Part shown: piece after piece, positions 1 through 15,300 of the stretch
Position numbering within the stretch: position 1 is the first letter of the stretch
Layout of the letters: each line of letters begins with the position of its first letter
Assembly: GCA_013397865.1 (NCBI GenBank)
Contig: VZTI01002336.1
Location: forward strand, 1,690,319-1,754,318
Source of the DNA: Struthidea cinerea
Taxonomy: Eukaryota; Chordata; Aves; Passeriformes; Corcoracidae
DNA length: 64,000 nucleotides
Reading direction: 5' to 3'
The notes under the pieces: model-generated
What the model was told of the DNA's origin: nothing
Databases searched by the model: none
The model's input: only the letters and a program-made list of their open reading frames with translations
Made by a program: the position numbers and the translations under genes

Positions 1-258
1 AAACCGAACGTAGTGAAAATAATAAGGTGTTTTGTGGCTCACAAGATGAGAAATGTGTATTTGTATCAAGAGATCTGTGAGTTTTAGATACGTCACAGAT
101 TGTAAGACCTCTAGATTGAAGACCCACCAAACTATGTTCCACTCCAGATGTAACAGAATTACTGGGAAGCACATGAAATTCAGAGTACAATATAAGTAGC
201 TACTATAAATTTCATAATAAATGAGATACTTAATCCCAATATTTTACTTGAAATGCAG
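1..258 (+). other. PITRM1: PITRM1 intron, 3' end
   Basis: Non-coding sequence ending in the acceptor ...TGCAG just before 259. It is the tail of the intron upstream of the first exon in the window. Nothing else was recognised. Confidence 0.8.
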
Positions 259-385
259 ATTTTTCACTTATGGTAATTTTCCACTGGAGCAACATCTGAA
301 GCAAATACATGAGGAAGCACTGGTAAAATTTGAAAGAATTGAATCAAATACTGGCATCCCAAAACAGAAACTCTGGGCAAAGCCT
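259..385 (+). CDS. PITRM1: PITRM1 window exon 1
   Basis: 127 nt, entering with one base of a split codon and leaving in phase 0 (donor GTAAGT). It encodes [15 protein letters not shown] onward to the WAKP stretch, matching human PITRM1 from about residue 266. The in-frame ATG at 221 lies in the intron and is not a start. Confidence 0.95.
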
Positions 386-3300
386 GTAAGTAAAAAAAAA
401 CCAAACTAAAAACATTAAACTGAAAAAAACCCCAGGTTAATATTTTAACCCAACCTTCTGGAGTAACTCTTTTATTTAGAATTGTTTAAATGAGCTGAAG
501 TATTTTTATTTTTCATTACAGTGGGGAAAACTTCAGTTACTTTTGAGTTTCAGTAATGTAATGATTGCCTGCAGTTGTTTGTTTTTTTTATTTCCAGTTT
601 TCAAGTCCCTTGTCATTTGAAGCACTGAAGTACTTATTAATGGGAAGCATTTAGGACTAATGAAAGAAACACTAATACTTAGTGTCAGGAAATATGCTTT
701 CTGGTGGTATCTTATCTTCCAAACATTGGTGTCAAAAATAATTTTCATGTTCTTTCCCTCCCCTTTCCTCCTTTTCCTCCCTGGCTTGTCCCGAAGTGTA
801 AACATTTCTTTGAAAAACATCTCAGAATGTTATTTATGGTCCAACTTTCTTCAACCTCTCCTATATTGTCCGCTTTTAAAAATTGAGATATCACTCAGAT
901 TTTTCAGGATATCCTGTATTTGTGTATTTGCTCATGGATCTTGAATTTACTGATGAGAATCTGTAAAATTACTTTAAATCATTGGAAAGATGATGCTATG
1001 AAGGTGCAAGCAGTCATTTTTTGTTTGCAACTTCTGCTCTGAGTTTAGTGTGTTTAGTGTGTATTATTTATTATACTTTATAGAGAGAACACAGGGTAAC
1101 ATGTGGCTTGGACTCCTTTGCTGCTGATCCTTCCAAGCAGACCACTGTCAGTGTCAGCTACTTGTTGACAGAGTAAGTATATCAAAATGAAATTCTAAAT
1201 AAAAGGTTCATTTTAGATCTTCAAGCAAGGTGCAGGCATGTTTTTTGTCTCCAATCCCTCTTGATAAATGTCATCTCTAAGGGAAACAATGCCATGGGAA
1301 AATAGACAAACCTTGCTTTAGTAAATGAAGTTTTAATTGCTAAACAGAATTTGCTTTTAGCAGACAAAAGGAAAATCAGGTGTTACTTTACAAAACTGTT
1401 CAGTGGATGAGACATTTGAACATCATCTTCCTTTTAATGCTCTGCCATGTGCAAGCTGTTCTGTGTGACCCAACTTACCTCCCCTTGCAGCCCAATTTAA
1501 ATTGCTTTCCTGGTAGTTATAACAAGTGAAAGACGCAGAGCCCTCCTAGTTCCCTGAGGTCTGATGCAGGGTTCATAGCTGACAATTATTTCTCCCTTGC
1601 TCCCTCTGCCTTTGTTTTCTCGTTCTTTTGAAATGGACTCAGTGATACTGGGTGTCACGTATGGTTTTTAAGAACTAATAGTTTTTCTTCAGTATTACAG
1701 ACACTTTTGAAACATTCACCCTAAGCCTGTTGTCTTCTCTGTTGGTTGATGGGCCAAATTCTCCTTTTTACAAAGCCTTAATTGAGTCTGGAGTTGGTAC
1801 AGATTTTTCTCCTGATGTTGGGTAAGTGTTGTGATTCACATTTCATCACTATAAGCAATATAGAAAAGCTAAAAAACACTATTAAGTTGGAATAACTCAT
1901 CTCTCATACTGGCAATTGACACTAGAATAATCTTATTTTAATATTAAAACATCTTAAGAGTTTCTCCAGGCGAGCTGTAAAGCATTCTCAAATGTAACTT
2001 TTGGCTTGTCAGAGTACTTGGATAGAAGCTAAGTTGGTTTAATCAAAGTTGTATTGTTTACAGCTTACGAATTATAAAAATGGATAGATGGAGTAAAACA
2101 TGGAATACCTGCATTGCCTTAATTACAAGGGTTTTTCATCCTGGACATTAAGTATTGCTCAGAAGAGTTTGCGAGCTCTTCTCTGTACCATGTTGCTCTT
2201 TTTGCTTTAATTCTGTGGTGTAGTAGTAGGTAGGTTTGTCAGAAACGGGCCTTTGTGTAATTAGGTGCTGTTAACTTGCCATCAGCTCAGCACAGACAGG
2301 TGTTTCAGCTGACACTTGCTCAAACTGCAGCTCCCAGCCCACCTCCTGAGCACACTTTGCACTGCAGGCTGAGGGTGGGCGCCTTGTCTGCACCAAACTC
2401 AGGCTCAGCTGCTCATCACGTTTTTCCTTTTTTGTCAGCACAAAGAAAGAAGTGCCTTCGAGGCATGATTCATCCGACTGATTTCTAGACTTGAGGATGA
2501 CAAAAATCATGGCATTTTCTCCGGTGTCTCTCTCAAGTGTTTGAGTGGGAAACCTTATTATGCTCACCTTTGATTTCAGTGTCTTACTCTGCCCGGCTCA
2601 ACCTTCTTTACATGAAGTAATTGGCTTCCTGCAAGTCCTGTCTCATGCATGCCAGTGCCACGTAGGCGTCTTAATATTCCAGACCATGGCAGTAGAAATC
2701 CATCTTTAGGCACTGAAGTAGAGATTGTGTTGTGTTTTTTGTCATATGGGCCTTTTCCACGTTGGCTGGATTGATACGGGGTTGAACTGTTGTCTTGGGG
2801 TGACTTTATGATGTGTATCCCCTATCTTTATTTCCCATTATGAAAAATAACAGATTTCGTGGGGCTTGGTGCCTAGCCAGCTTCTAACCATGACAATTGT
2901 TCAGCAAGCTGGCTTTTATTTGCCTCAGTGACTGATGAATCTACAAGAATAAGTTTGAGTCCAGAGATGAGTATTGCAGAATCCAATGCCTAAGCCTGCC
3001 ATTGAATTCCTTCTGTGATTTTTAGACATGGAATAGTGGTGGTTTATGAGTGGATGAGCACCCATTGCTTTTTTGTTGGCTTTGGTTTGAACTGCAAGGT
3101 GTTCTATATTTTTGCAAGTGCCAATTTGTCTCTAAAGATGAGCTCTCTGATTGACCCTACCTGACAGCTTGGATACAATTGTCTTTATGCTTGTAATTTT
3201 TTTTTTAAATATGGTTGATAATAATTGCAGCAAACATGGAAAACTTCACTTTAACCACTTTGCAAATACTGCTTTAGAAGTACCATTCCACTCACTGTCT

Positions 3301-6300
3301 TAAGCAGAAAGTATGTTTGGTGTTACATGCAGCTAAAATTTTCACCTTAAAAAGAGAGAGTTTTTTACCTGAAAGAAATTACAGATGAATGGGAAGATGA
3401 ACAGAAAATACTGGCTTTACTTCTGTAGCTGTTTTTCTTTCTCTTAAACCATATGCTGTGTGTTTTCTTAATAATGGCTACTACTACTGAAATTGAACAA
3501 AAAATGCTTTTAAGTTCCATTTCTTGCCTATTTGGTAATTATTTTACTTTCTCTCTAGCTTTTAAAATCTTGTGTGTGTGTATGTGGAAATGACAGGTTT
3601 TTCCCCTTCTCTTGCCTTTGTTGGTAGCTTTAATGCTTAAGTTTTAGTACTTGGCACTGAGCTGGGTGTGTTTTATTCTAGGTTTAATGGCTCAACAAGA
3701 GAAGCTTATTTCAGTGTGGGTCTACAGGGTATTGCTGAAAGAGACATTGATACAGTGAAACAGATAATTGATAGAACAGTCGATGAAGTTATTGCGTGAG
3801 TAATGCTAAATTTTTAAGAACACTCTTAGTTAATGTAATAATATGTAGGCATGTAATAATACAGACTTGCATATAGTAACATGCCTTAAAAATCTAGTTA
3901 TATTACAATAAAGGCACCAAAGCAGAAGTGTTATTGTTCAATACTCTTTAAACGTGCATCTGCTGCTTCCTTTATTGTAGCTTATTCCCATCAGTGTAAC
4001 CTTCAGAAGATAAATGATGTTAGTTCAGTTTCTCTAAATGACACAGCATAAGATTATTTCATATCAGTTTAATTCAGTGTGAAAGGCATTATTTTGTAAT
4101 GCTTCCTTTACTAATTCATTTTCATAACTTCACTTAAAGTGGTCAATGTTAATGGATATGATTTCCTTCTCTCATCACCCCTTCCCAAAGGAAAGGATTT
4201 GAGGAAGACAGGATTGAAGCTCTACTTCACAAAATTGAAATACAGTTGAAACATCAGTCTACAAGTTTTGGACTTGCCCTGACATCTGTAAGTCTGTGTG
4301 TGTTTTTTTTAAGAAGGGTTAAAAAAATCTGCTACCTATGTCTTTATAAAATATGGGGTCATTTTATAGGCTCTTGATATGTAAAACTTTCCACTTAAGG
4401 GCTCTTCCTTTGTCATATTGTGTACATCTTTCTTCTTTCTTTTCAGTAGCTGTCAGACTGTCTGTGGACTTCTCACTGTATGAGTTAATCAGGCAGTGAG
4501 CCTGTTGTCTTTGCCTGAATAGCAGCTTTGATTGCAGTTGCACTGGTTACTTCGGTGAGGGACATATCATACTGGCTCTGGGAACTGTGTGTTTTGGCTA
4601 GATGCCTGTGTATTTTCTAAAAGCCAAATAGAAGGACTGTATTTTTCTACGGACTTAAGGATTGTACTGCTATAAGTTAATTTCTAGATTCACAAGGGAA
4701 AATGTACACTAATGCAATTCTTGGCCTCAAATTTTGATACCAAACTGTTATGAAAAGCACATTACACAGCAGAATGTTGTGTCTTGAAGAAGTCTGCAAG
4801 TCATGTTTGGAATAAGTGAGGTGTAGTATTTGCAGGCACTGTGGAAATCAGGGTCTCCTGTAGCCACTCATTCTTTAATGTCCTCAGCTCCTTTCTGCTC
4901 TGCAGCAACCTCAGTTGCTTAGTGGCTCTTCTGCTTTCTGTCTCTCAGGTGATGCAGATTCTTTGCATGAGCAGGATTTAATTTCTGGTTATATACAGTT
5001 AGGCAAAGAAGCAGAGCCCTGGAGTAACAGGAGATTTGTAAATGGGAGAGCACAAACAAAAGCTGTTTCAAATCAGATTGCCATGCAGCCAAATAGGCAA
5101 ATTGTGGATATTTAAGTGCCTGTCACGTTTCATGGTAAATCTGGCAAAATAGGCCTGACTTTGATAGCCAGTACTTTCTGGCATGTCTTCAGATGTTGTG
5201 AGTAATTCTGTCTGATTAAATATTTATGCATATAATTGTACCTTTCAACATTTTTAAGTCCTGAAGTTGATTCAACTGCTACGCCTTCATTCTAGAACAG
5301 AAAGCTCTTAAATATTTCTTGCTTTTAAACACCAGTCTTGCAGCATTTAGTGTTTATACTCCCACAGAGGAGAGTTGTGTTTCAGTTTGTTTGCCTGAAG
5401 TCATGTTTCAGAAGTTGACTTTGAAGAGGGCCTGAAAGGGACCTTGTTATAACTAAAGTGATCACAGAATCATTGAAAGGTTTGGGTTGGAAGGGACCTT
5501 TGAAGATAATCCAGTTCCAGCCTCCCTGCTGTAAGCAGGGCAATCATTCACTAGATCCAGTTACTCAGAGCACTTTTGACATGTCCTCAAATGCTTTCAG
5601 GGAATGGGGCACCCACAGCTTCTGTCAGCAACCTGTTCCACTGTCTCACCACCCTCATAGTGAAGAGTTTCCTCCTTATGTCCAATCTAAATCTGCCCTC
5701 TTTCCATTTAAAACTGTTGCTGCTTGTCCTGTCTGGACAGGGTGCGGTAAAAAGTCTCTCCTCACATAAGCCCCCTTCTTATATTGAAAGGCCCCAATAA
5801 AGTCTCTCCAAAGCCACCTCCTTCTCCAGGCTGAACAACACCAAGTCTCTCAGCCTGTCTTTGTAGGAGAGGTGCTCCAGCCCTTTGATCACTTCTGTGG
5901 CCTCCTCTGGATCTACTCTTAACAGGTCAGTGTCTGTCTGGCACAGCGGGCCCCAGAGCTGGATGTGGTACTTCAGGTGGCGTCTGATTTCCTTGGTTTG
6001 CTCTGCTTGCCCACAGCTTTTGCTTTACCTGTTAAAGTGCATTTATTTCAACAGATGAGTTCCTTTACTTTGACCCGTCTGGTCCTCCCCCCACATCCTG
6101 CTGTGAGGGCAGGGAGTGAGTGGCTGTGTGCAGCTGAGCTGCCAGCCAGGGATGAGCCGTGACACCAAAGAAGTGGTCATGGCCCCAAGCTTGTCAGTGT
6201 TCAAGAACTGCTTGGACAATGCTCTTAGATGTATGGTTAAACTTTAAAGTTGCCCACTGAGGACCAGCACTGAATTGTTGTAATGGCCCCACAGAAGCCT

Positions 6301-9300
6301 CAAATAAAGAGTGACTATTTTTATTTCAAGAGAATTAACTCAAGCATGTTATAAAAGAATACTATGCTTTGTATCATAATAGGGAGTTTCCGCAGAATAA
6401 ATAAGAATTGTTTTTACTAAAAAATGCTGAAGGCTTATGATACCTGCTTGTAATTAAAAAGGTAAGAAAAGAGAAGGTGGATTTGACAGTTAGAGGCTTT
6501 TTTTTTTCATATGTCTTAGGAGTTTTATACTTTGCTTTGGTTTTGGTTTTTTTCCCTATTCACACAGAGTAGAAATGGAGAAGCTTTTGTTATCTTACAC
6601 TTGTGTTTTTGGAGAACTTTTGATAGCAACTTGAGCAAACTTGATAGTCTCAAATTAGAGAATAAAAGAAATGTCTTGGGGATATTTCTGGTTATTTCGT
6701 ATTTTCTTTCTCCAAAGTCCCATCTGTTTTACATAGTTTACATGTTTGACTCACCTTTCTATAAATCATTTCATCTAGCTGATACAAGATTGTAGTATAT
6801 ATGTACTGCCTTGTTTCTACCACCTGTTTCTGTTTTCCTTCTTTCTTGAGCTGAAAAATTAATTTTAAATGTGAGGGAGTAAAGAATACTACAGTACGTT
6901 TCCAGATATACACACGTATGCAAAAAAAAGAGTAATAATAAAAAAAATGGTGGTTTGGTGTGATGCAATTAGAGGCAGGAATGGAGAGAATAGGACACAG
7001 GAGATGATGGAATAGATCCTTAATCTGAACAATATTTTTCCCCCTACACCTACATTAGCACTGCTCATTCTGTGTCTGCTACTCAAGTATAAGTGACAAG
7101 GTGGTTTTGGAACACATGCTGTCAACTAGAGAAATGCAGATGGATTGTACTGCTTACCTAATTATTCTTTCCTGTTCAGTACATAGCGTCGTGTTGGAAT
7201 CAAGATGGGGATCCAGTGGAGCTTCTGAAGATTGCAGATAAAGTCTCTCGTTTCAGGCAGTGTCTTAAAGAAAATCCCAGATTTCTTCAGGAAAAAGTTA
7301 AAACATACTTCAAGGTAGGCAAACTTATGGAAAGTTATCTTGTATTAATGTTTAAATCACAGTTTTGTATTTGAAGTTAAACTGAAGGCTAATTTTTTAT
7401 CACCACATTGCATGTTTCTGGGTGTAGATTGAACAGCGGCACATTTGAATGAAGCATGTTAATTTTAAATGGTTTAAGTGAAAACTTCTCAAAGTGGAAA
7501 AAAAATTGGTTGATCATTTGAAACCACACTGAATAGAAAACTAGTAAAATGCTAATATTTTACCAAACTGTGATTCCTGATGCACATGGGTGTTTCCTGG
7601 TGAGAAGTTCAGATGTGAACAGAGAATTATGGACCTAGTCACATGTTCTTTAGTATTGACATAGCAAGGTATATCTCCTTTTCCTTGCAAAGGGTTTGGT
7701 TACAAGTGAGATTGTCTTGGCTCTCCTCATGTTCATTGAACTGCTGTCTGAATTTTGCTGTCAGTGCCAATTACTTTCTCTTTTTCTTGTTTCTCCACGT
7801 GTTCTTCTGGAGTTTTTACAGAAATAAAAAATAACCAGTAAAGGCATTATAACACTGAGTCATTCTGAAGCCTTGAATTAGTTAATGCCAGAAAAAAAAA
7901 ATCCAGTGATAGCAATGCAAAAGTGGTGTGGGTTTTTTGTGGGTTTTGTTTGTTTTGTTGGCTTTTTTTTTTGGTTTGTTTGCCTTTTTTGGTGGGTTTT
8001 TGTTTGGGTTTTTTTTTTCCTAATCAACTTGTTTAAGTTGTTTTGAAAGGCAGATTTGTGATAAGTAACTGTCACCCTGATTGGAGTAAATCTTAGTTCT
8101 AATATACTCAAAAGCAACAAGAGACAGTGGCATCGATTGAAGTCAGTTTTCCTCAAGGCATTACTAGTGTCTGTAGGTAGTAGGGAGCTGTTAAAGTTTT
8201 GGCTTCTGTAGGGAAGAAAGGCAGGTGCAGTATTTTTATGCATTTTCTTTACTGTGCAGTTCTATTGAGGGGGCTGAGGCAAAGGCATGACCCGGTGGGA
8301 AATGATGAGAATAGCTGGATGTTCTTGCATCATAAGATTATGCACTGTTGTACCTCGTGCTGGGGAGTTATTAAAGCAGGCAGGGAGCAAGGGAGAGAAT
8401 GCCATTCATCCTGTCTGTTTTACTATGGCTGGGTAATTTTGCATTTCCCTCTTTAACTCTGTAGTCAGGTTTCTGTAGTCTTTTTGCCCAGGCACGGGGA
8501 AGATAAACTCATAAAACAGAATCTGACTACAGATTACAATTGTCCCAAATTGTTGGCAGTGTCTGTCAGTGGCAGATGTTGCTGCTTGACTCCTGCATTG
8601 AAATGGGCAGTTTTTCAGCATCACTGTCTTTTGACTGGCCTCCCTTTCCTATTAAGGAAAATGGAAGCTGCTTGAGTAATTTTGATATTAAAATTCCACA
8701 GTCTGGTATAAACAAGAATTCAACAGCACTTGTGACTCTTGCATAATGCCTGAAGTTCTGTGGCAGCAAGGCTGATGTGGAAAGCATTTCTGAGCAAGAT
8801 AAGGCATGCACATTTTACATCATATGGGATCTCTGTGCATTCAAGCTTGGGCAGGTTGAAAGAGGTGCTTAGTCAAAGCCTCCTGCATTTAACAAAATTG
8901 CCCATCTTTGAACACTCTCCAGATAAAACTTAAAGCATGTAGCTCTGTAGTGTTATGTACAGTTGTTTAACCTTGATTTAATTGAACTAATGAGTACTGT
9001 GTGCTGTTGAGGGATTCTGACTCCAGACTGAAACTTTGCAGAATGCTGTTGGTGCTTGTTCTTGTGGTGAGCTGCCTCTTCCCCACCCATGCAGCATCTT
9101 CTCCGGTATGAAACCAAGGGTTCAGTCTGCGTGGTTGGGATACTTTTGATAACATGCAAGCCAAATGATGCACAGGCTGTTTTGTTAATGCTGATGGAGC
9201 AATAATCTGAGGCAAGGAAGTTGCCCTCAGAATTAATAATGCTTTGTTTTGGGATGTATTTCTGCAGGATAATCCGCACAAACTGACTCTGTCAATGAGT

Positions 9301-12300
9301 CCAGAGGAAGACTACCATGATAAACAAGCTAAAATGGAAGCAGAAAAGCTGGAAAAAAAGGTCAATGCACTTTCCGAAGAAGAAAAAACCCAAATCTTTG
9401 AAAAAGGTTAACTTGCTTTTTCACATTTTTATTTGTGTAACAGTTTTTTAGCTGGTGTTCTGTAGAATCTTTTAAATTCTCAGGCACTCTCCAGCATTTG
9501 CTGTGTAAGGGATGGGTTTTTTTTATTGAAAATTTGTGTACTTGTGTTACTTGTGTGGTGCTTACACTACAGTGTATGATTGGTATATTCCATTAGTTTT
9601 AACACTCAAAAAGAGAATGATCAATGTCTTCATTAGGGCAGAAGAAAGGAAGTTGTTTTAAAATATCAATCTGCTTATTCTTTCCCATGTTAACTTGCAC
9701 TAAGTGGAAGATGAATTCAGAGAACCCCAGAATGGGTCAGGTGGGAAGGGACCACAGTGGGTCATCTGGGCCAACCTCCCTGCTCAGGGACATCCTAGAG
9801 CATGTGGCACAGGATTGCATCTAGAGATTTCTGGAATATCTCCAGTGAGGAAGACTCCACAGTCTCTCTGGACAATCTGTTCTGGTGCTTGGTCACTGCA
9901 CAGTAAAAGTTCTGCTTGTTCAGTTGGAACTTCTTTATGCATCAGTTTCTGCCCGTTGCTTCCCATCCTTTTGCTCAGCACCACCAAGCAGAGTCTGGCC
10001 CATCCTCTTGGCACCCTCCCTTCAGATACTTACATAGCATCATGTACCTTGAAGCTGTTAATTTATGGGCACATGGTCTGCTCCATGCTCCTGTAAAACT
10101 TGTATTTTGTAATTATATTTCTTACATTTTCTGGTTAAAAAGCCGACTATAAAAGTAATGCTGTTTTTAACTTATTCTGGAGAGTAACTTACACTTGAAA
10201 ACCATGGGCAGTCATCTAATTTTGTTAAAGCAGTGTCTAGTAACAGAAATCGTCCAAAAATGTGTCGTTAATCATCTGAAGCTTTGGTGTGGGACGGGAG
10301 ATAGGGGAGCATGAAATCAGAGGAGGCTTTCTACTTACAGAGATTAATTGGAGAGTACCTGTTCAGAGGTGACCAGCTAGTATCTGAAAGGCTGAAATGT
10401 GAAAGTAATCACAACAATTTAGCTGCATCAGTGTTCTTACGGAGCACTTGAGTAAGAACTGGAGCAGACTGGGTTAGAAAGAAGCTTATCTGCTGGGTCT
10501 GGGTTGATGCTTGCAGAACTGAGTGACAGGACAGATGGACAGATGTCACTTCTTCAAAGATTAAATTACATGTTACTGTAAACAGGTTGTGAAGAGGGGA
10601 TTGGAAAGAGACTCTTTTAACAAGAGTGTTCTGTTTGCTGTTGTTACATGATAATCTGCAGAATTTGCTTTAGTACAATATTTGCAAAATTGCAGATAGA
10701 AGACTCCAAACTTGACTCTTGAGTTTTTCTGGTCTGCATCATCTCATTAGGTTTTAGGTTTTGACAGCACTTTCACTACAAGCTGAACATGACTATTTGG
10801 TATTCTCTCCTTACTAGGCTTGGAATTAATTGCTCTTCAAAGCAAACCTCAGGATACCTCTTGTCTCCCAGCTTTAAAAGTGTCTGACATCGAGCCCAAA
10901 ATCCCCTTCACTGTGCTGGAGACTACGCTCACAGGTTTGTGTCACCACTGTCTTGTGTCCCAGAGAGCAGCCCTGTTGGGTTGTTCCCTGGCTGCTGGCC
11001 CAGCCGTGTCCCCTTGTCCAGCACATGGACTGGCTTTGTGGCCCATAGCTGTTCTCCTTTTCCTCCAGCCCAGCCCTCTGTGCAGACGCGGCTGTGGATC
11101 TACAGGGCCATCGCCTCTGAGGGGCAGCATGGAACAGCCTCCCAGCCTTCCCAAGGCTGGCAGGAGCTCCTGATGGCAGCTCCCTGCTGCAGGCACACTT
11201 CCACCTTGCCCTGCAGTTAGAGGAGGCTCTTGAGCAATCTCCCCACTTTCCAAAGGCTTACCCAGGTTACAGAACTCTTGGCAGCTGGTGCAGCGAGCCT
11301 TCCTTACTCCAGTCCCTACCCATTTTTTACAGAATATTACATACAGGAGCCATGGAGGGGGAAAAAAAAAAGTTACTGTCATTCCTCATAACTTCAGTGC
11401 AAGTTCTTCCCTGCTTTGCTAGGGGTTTCCCCATGGATTGATAGGAGATGGTAGATCTGAATTTTGTTATGGTTCTGTCAAAATTCTGCAGGTAAATACC
11501 GTTCTTTAGTATATTTCTAACAGACATTTTTCTTCAAAAATTACCAGCAAGTGTCAAGACTGTATAATTTTGATGCAAAAAGTGACCTGGTTTTGTGAGA
11601 ATTCTAACATATATATTCTAATGGCCTAGCTTAGGAAGAGTGTACAGTGCAAGAAGCTGCCTTCCTCAGCTTTTGAAGTGAAGAAGGCAAAAATAAGAGG
11701 GAAGAACTTCTCGACTTGTTCAGAAACAAATTGCTACTTTTTTTTATTTGAATATTGCCTCTAAAATATGGCCTCTGTTAGAAGAATTCTCTTTTCAAAT
11801 TGTCCAGGTGTCCATTACCTTACCATGGACAGAAACAATAAAACCCCTTTGGTCCAGCGTTCAGTGTAACGTGCAAAATTTAAACAAGAAGTGGCTCTGA
11901 AACACCAACATAAAATTACTCTTAGTGGGAAGTTCTTGTAAGAAATCATTTTGCTTTTGTGTTTTTGTACTAGGAAGCTGCTGGTTATTCTTTGCTTTTG
12001 TTTTTTTATTCCTAGCTGATGAAATTCCTGTCCAGTACTGTGCTCAGCCAACCAATGGGGTGGTTTATTTCCGAGCTGTTTCCAGCTTGAACACACTTCC
12101 TGAGGAGCTCAAACCATATGTGCCACTCTTCTGCAACGTCATTACCAAGTGAGAAGTTTACTTTCTTAGGAGCTGAAGCAACAGGCTGTAATACAGCTTG
12201 CGAAAATACTAATATTGCCTTTAATAATTCCAGCATCTGTTCTTAATATAAAAGGGAAATGCTGATAAGTTGATTCCCTGCAGAAAATTGTCTTTTTTCC

Positions 12301-15300
12301 CCAGACTTGCCAAATTGTTTCCCCTTCTCCATCGCTCTCTGCATTGCCTTTTTGCCTGGCATCAACACAAGCATTCCCTCAACAGATTGGAAAACTTCTA
12401 TAAAGGAAAAATAGCCTAGCTAAAGTTTTCACTGGAGAATAGACTTCTGGCCCAGTTCTGCCATGTGGGGACAGAAACAGTGACCCCATCACAGGAGAAA
12501 GAGGAGTGAAGAGCAGAAGTGACCCAGGCTTGGAGGAATATGTTCTTTTTATTGATGAGAACAGTTCATGTGATGTTGTTAATGTAGTTCATATGGATGT
12601 TGGTAGCAAGCCTGCACATAAAGCATGCTTTTTAATATAGCATTTTAAATTAACTATTCAGTAAGGATGCCCTTATTGAAAAGCTTGGTGGAAAGCATTT
12701 ATAAGGCATGAAGTATTATGTTTGCTTGATAATGGTCCAAATTGTTGAGTTGCTAAATTAGTATTGTCCTAAACAGACTACTTCACAAATGGATTTTGGT
12801 TTTGGTATACACTGAAAAGGGAAACAAATTTCTTGTTTTTACAGGATGGGATGCGGAGCCCTTGATTACAGGGAACAAGCCCAGAAAATAGAACTGAAAA
12901 CAGGTGGTATGTCTGTCAGCCCACATATCATTCCAGATGATTCACACCTGGATGTGTATGAACAGGTAAATTAATCATAACCTTGCAGATGTTACACTTG
13001 CAGTAACAACTGTGTAGTTAAGGGTCAGTCTGGGCTTCCAGGGAGAGGGTCAAGCTAATGTGCATTGAAAGCTTTGTATATGAAAGGACTCCTGCCTTTT
13101 TGGTAAAATGTAAATTAGATAATTACAGTAACTTAGTACTTTGCGTTAAGGGGAGTGTTTGATGTAGGTGTTCTGTCTCAGGCAGTGCTTCTCTAGCATC
13201 TGTCACCATAATTTTGAGTGCTCCAAAATATTTTGGAAGCAGAGGGTAGGGGACAGAATGGTGTGGTGGTGCACTCAGAGATTGCTGTTAGCGTGTTACA
13301 TCACTGTTTGCAATATCATTAAATCTATGTGTCGGACATAACAGTTCTGGCAATATTTTTTGAGATTTTCTCAAACTTCCTGGTGGTCTGCTCCCTGTGG
13401 ATCCTGGAGTTAAATTAGAGGGATTCCCTGGAGAAAGGTGCACCCCAGAACAGAACTTGTACTTAATGGGAAAAAAAGTGAAATTTTGTTTCTGAACTGC
13501 TGCTTTCTGTTGAGAAGAAGGAATTGAGGAATAGCCAGGCTTGCTTTGCTAGAAGAGCAGTCACATGTAATGTCTGCTCTGATTTCAGTACCACAGCCTG
13601 CATTAGAGTGATTTGTGATGTGTAGCATTAAGTTGGCATCATTACATCACTTCCATGAAAAGTTACTGTGCATTTCTTGAGCCAATGCTGTGGTTGTCTT
13701 GTGTGAAGGGTTTTTTCTGTTTTGTTTATTTTTTCCTTCAGGGTGTGCTCTTTTCATCTCTGTGCTTGGATAGAAATCTGCCAGACATGATGCATTTATG
13801 GAGTGAAATATTTAACAAGTACAGTACATTGGGTTTTGTTTGTTTGTGGGTTTGCATGTGTTCTGGGGTTCTCTTTTTCACTCTTCCCCCAACCATTCTC
13901 CTCCTCTTAGAGATCCTACTTTGGGATTTATTTTCATAATTCTATCTCTAATGTCTTTCTAAACTTATGTATTGCATCAAGAGCATGACTATATAGTGGA
14001 TTAAATGACAACCAACAGTTTAAAAGCACTTTGTTGAACTCGGGATGATGAATGATTCAGTATAATGAATTTCATTGGTGTCTTTTTGCATGAGACCTGC
14101 TTCTGTTGTTTTTCAGCCCAAGATTTGAGGAGGAAGAGCATTTCAGAGTGCTGGTTAAGAAGACCGCCCAGGAGCTGTCAAATGGCATTCCAGATTGCGG
14201 GCATTTGTATGCCTCTATTAGAGCCAGCAAAAACCTTACACCTTCTGGAGAGCTGCAGGAAATGTTCAGTGGGATGGATCAGGTGAGAAGTTAATAATGC
14301 CCTTCAGCAAGGTCCAAATCCTTGACTGTGGAGTTACAGGCTGGTTTTTGTTAATTCTTCCTGTTGATTTAATCTGTGGTCTTTCTGCCTTCCCTTCCTG
14401 CACAGGTGAAGTTGATGAAGAGAATAGCAGAAATGTCTGATATTAAACCAATACTACGCAAACTACCACGCATTAAGAAGTATTTATTAAATAGTGACAA
14501 CATCAGGTGAGTTCCAGCTAAAAAGAAAAGGGCCATTTTGGTTAAAGAGAGACCATGGCCTGTGAATGTGCTTTTCTCAGTGCACCTCATGGTGTACTGG
14601 GGTTTTGTGAAATGGGATGTCTGTGGAAAAGCTACAGAAATGTTAATTTAAATTCCCCTTGCTTACAGAGTGGTAGCTATGCTAGCTCATTTTGTTCAGT
14701 TTTTAAATGGTGTGAGAGACTTAGAGCAAATTTCATAGGTAACTGTTGTACCCAAAGCTTGTAAGTGACCTGTGAAATCTTCCAGAAATAGTCAAAAATC
14801 TGCCTTTTTTTTGCCCCTTCAAGGTGCTCATTAGACAAATACTGTTATATTGTGTTGTAACAGTTGCATATAGTTTGGTCTGGATTTTTGTTTCGCTCCT
14901 AAAAGGAAAGCAGTGATATTCTGAAACCTGCTTTATGCAAGTTTTATTGGAAAAAGTAAAGAGATCACATTAAGGTGTTTAATGTCAGATGCATTAGTTC
15001 CATAAATGGGTCTGCTTGAAGTGACAGAAGTTGCAAAATTTTGTTTTTTGAAGCATGAAATGAAAAATTATGTAAATGTCTGTGTTGTTCAAAACCATGG
15101 TAGGGCTGCCTCTACAGAGAGGATACAGAGGGCATTATTTTCCTTCAGAGACATTTTTATTTGCAAAACTGAGCTAGTCCTGTCTTGTGCACAGAAGTGG
15201 TTTGACAGCAACTGCTCAGCTTTTGGTCTGAAAGTGTTCCAGGTCAAGCAAAAGAAAAGCAATTGGACTGTAATATTTTTTTTTTTTTTTTCACATCACA

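Larger units (their letters stand above)
4288..7179 (+). other. PITRM1: PITRM1 intron (2.9 kb)
   Basis: Contains the CR1 fragment at about 5461-5985, and a GC-richer stretch at about 6060-6260 that looks repeat-derived but could not be assigned. Nothing else was recognised. Confidence 0.7.

Noticed and set aside
10942..11382. 146-codon open frame, minus strand, in a PITRM1 intron
   Set aside because: It overlaps other open frames on the opposite strand in a GC-rich stretch with few chance stops. No protein similarity.
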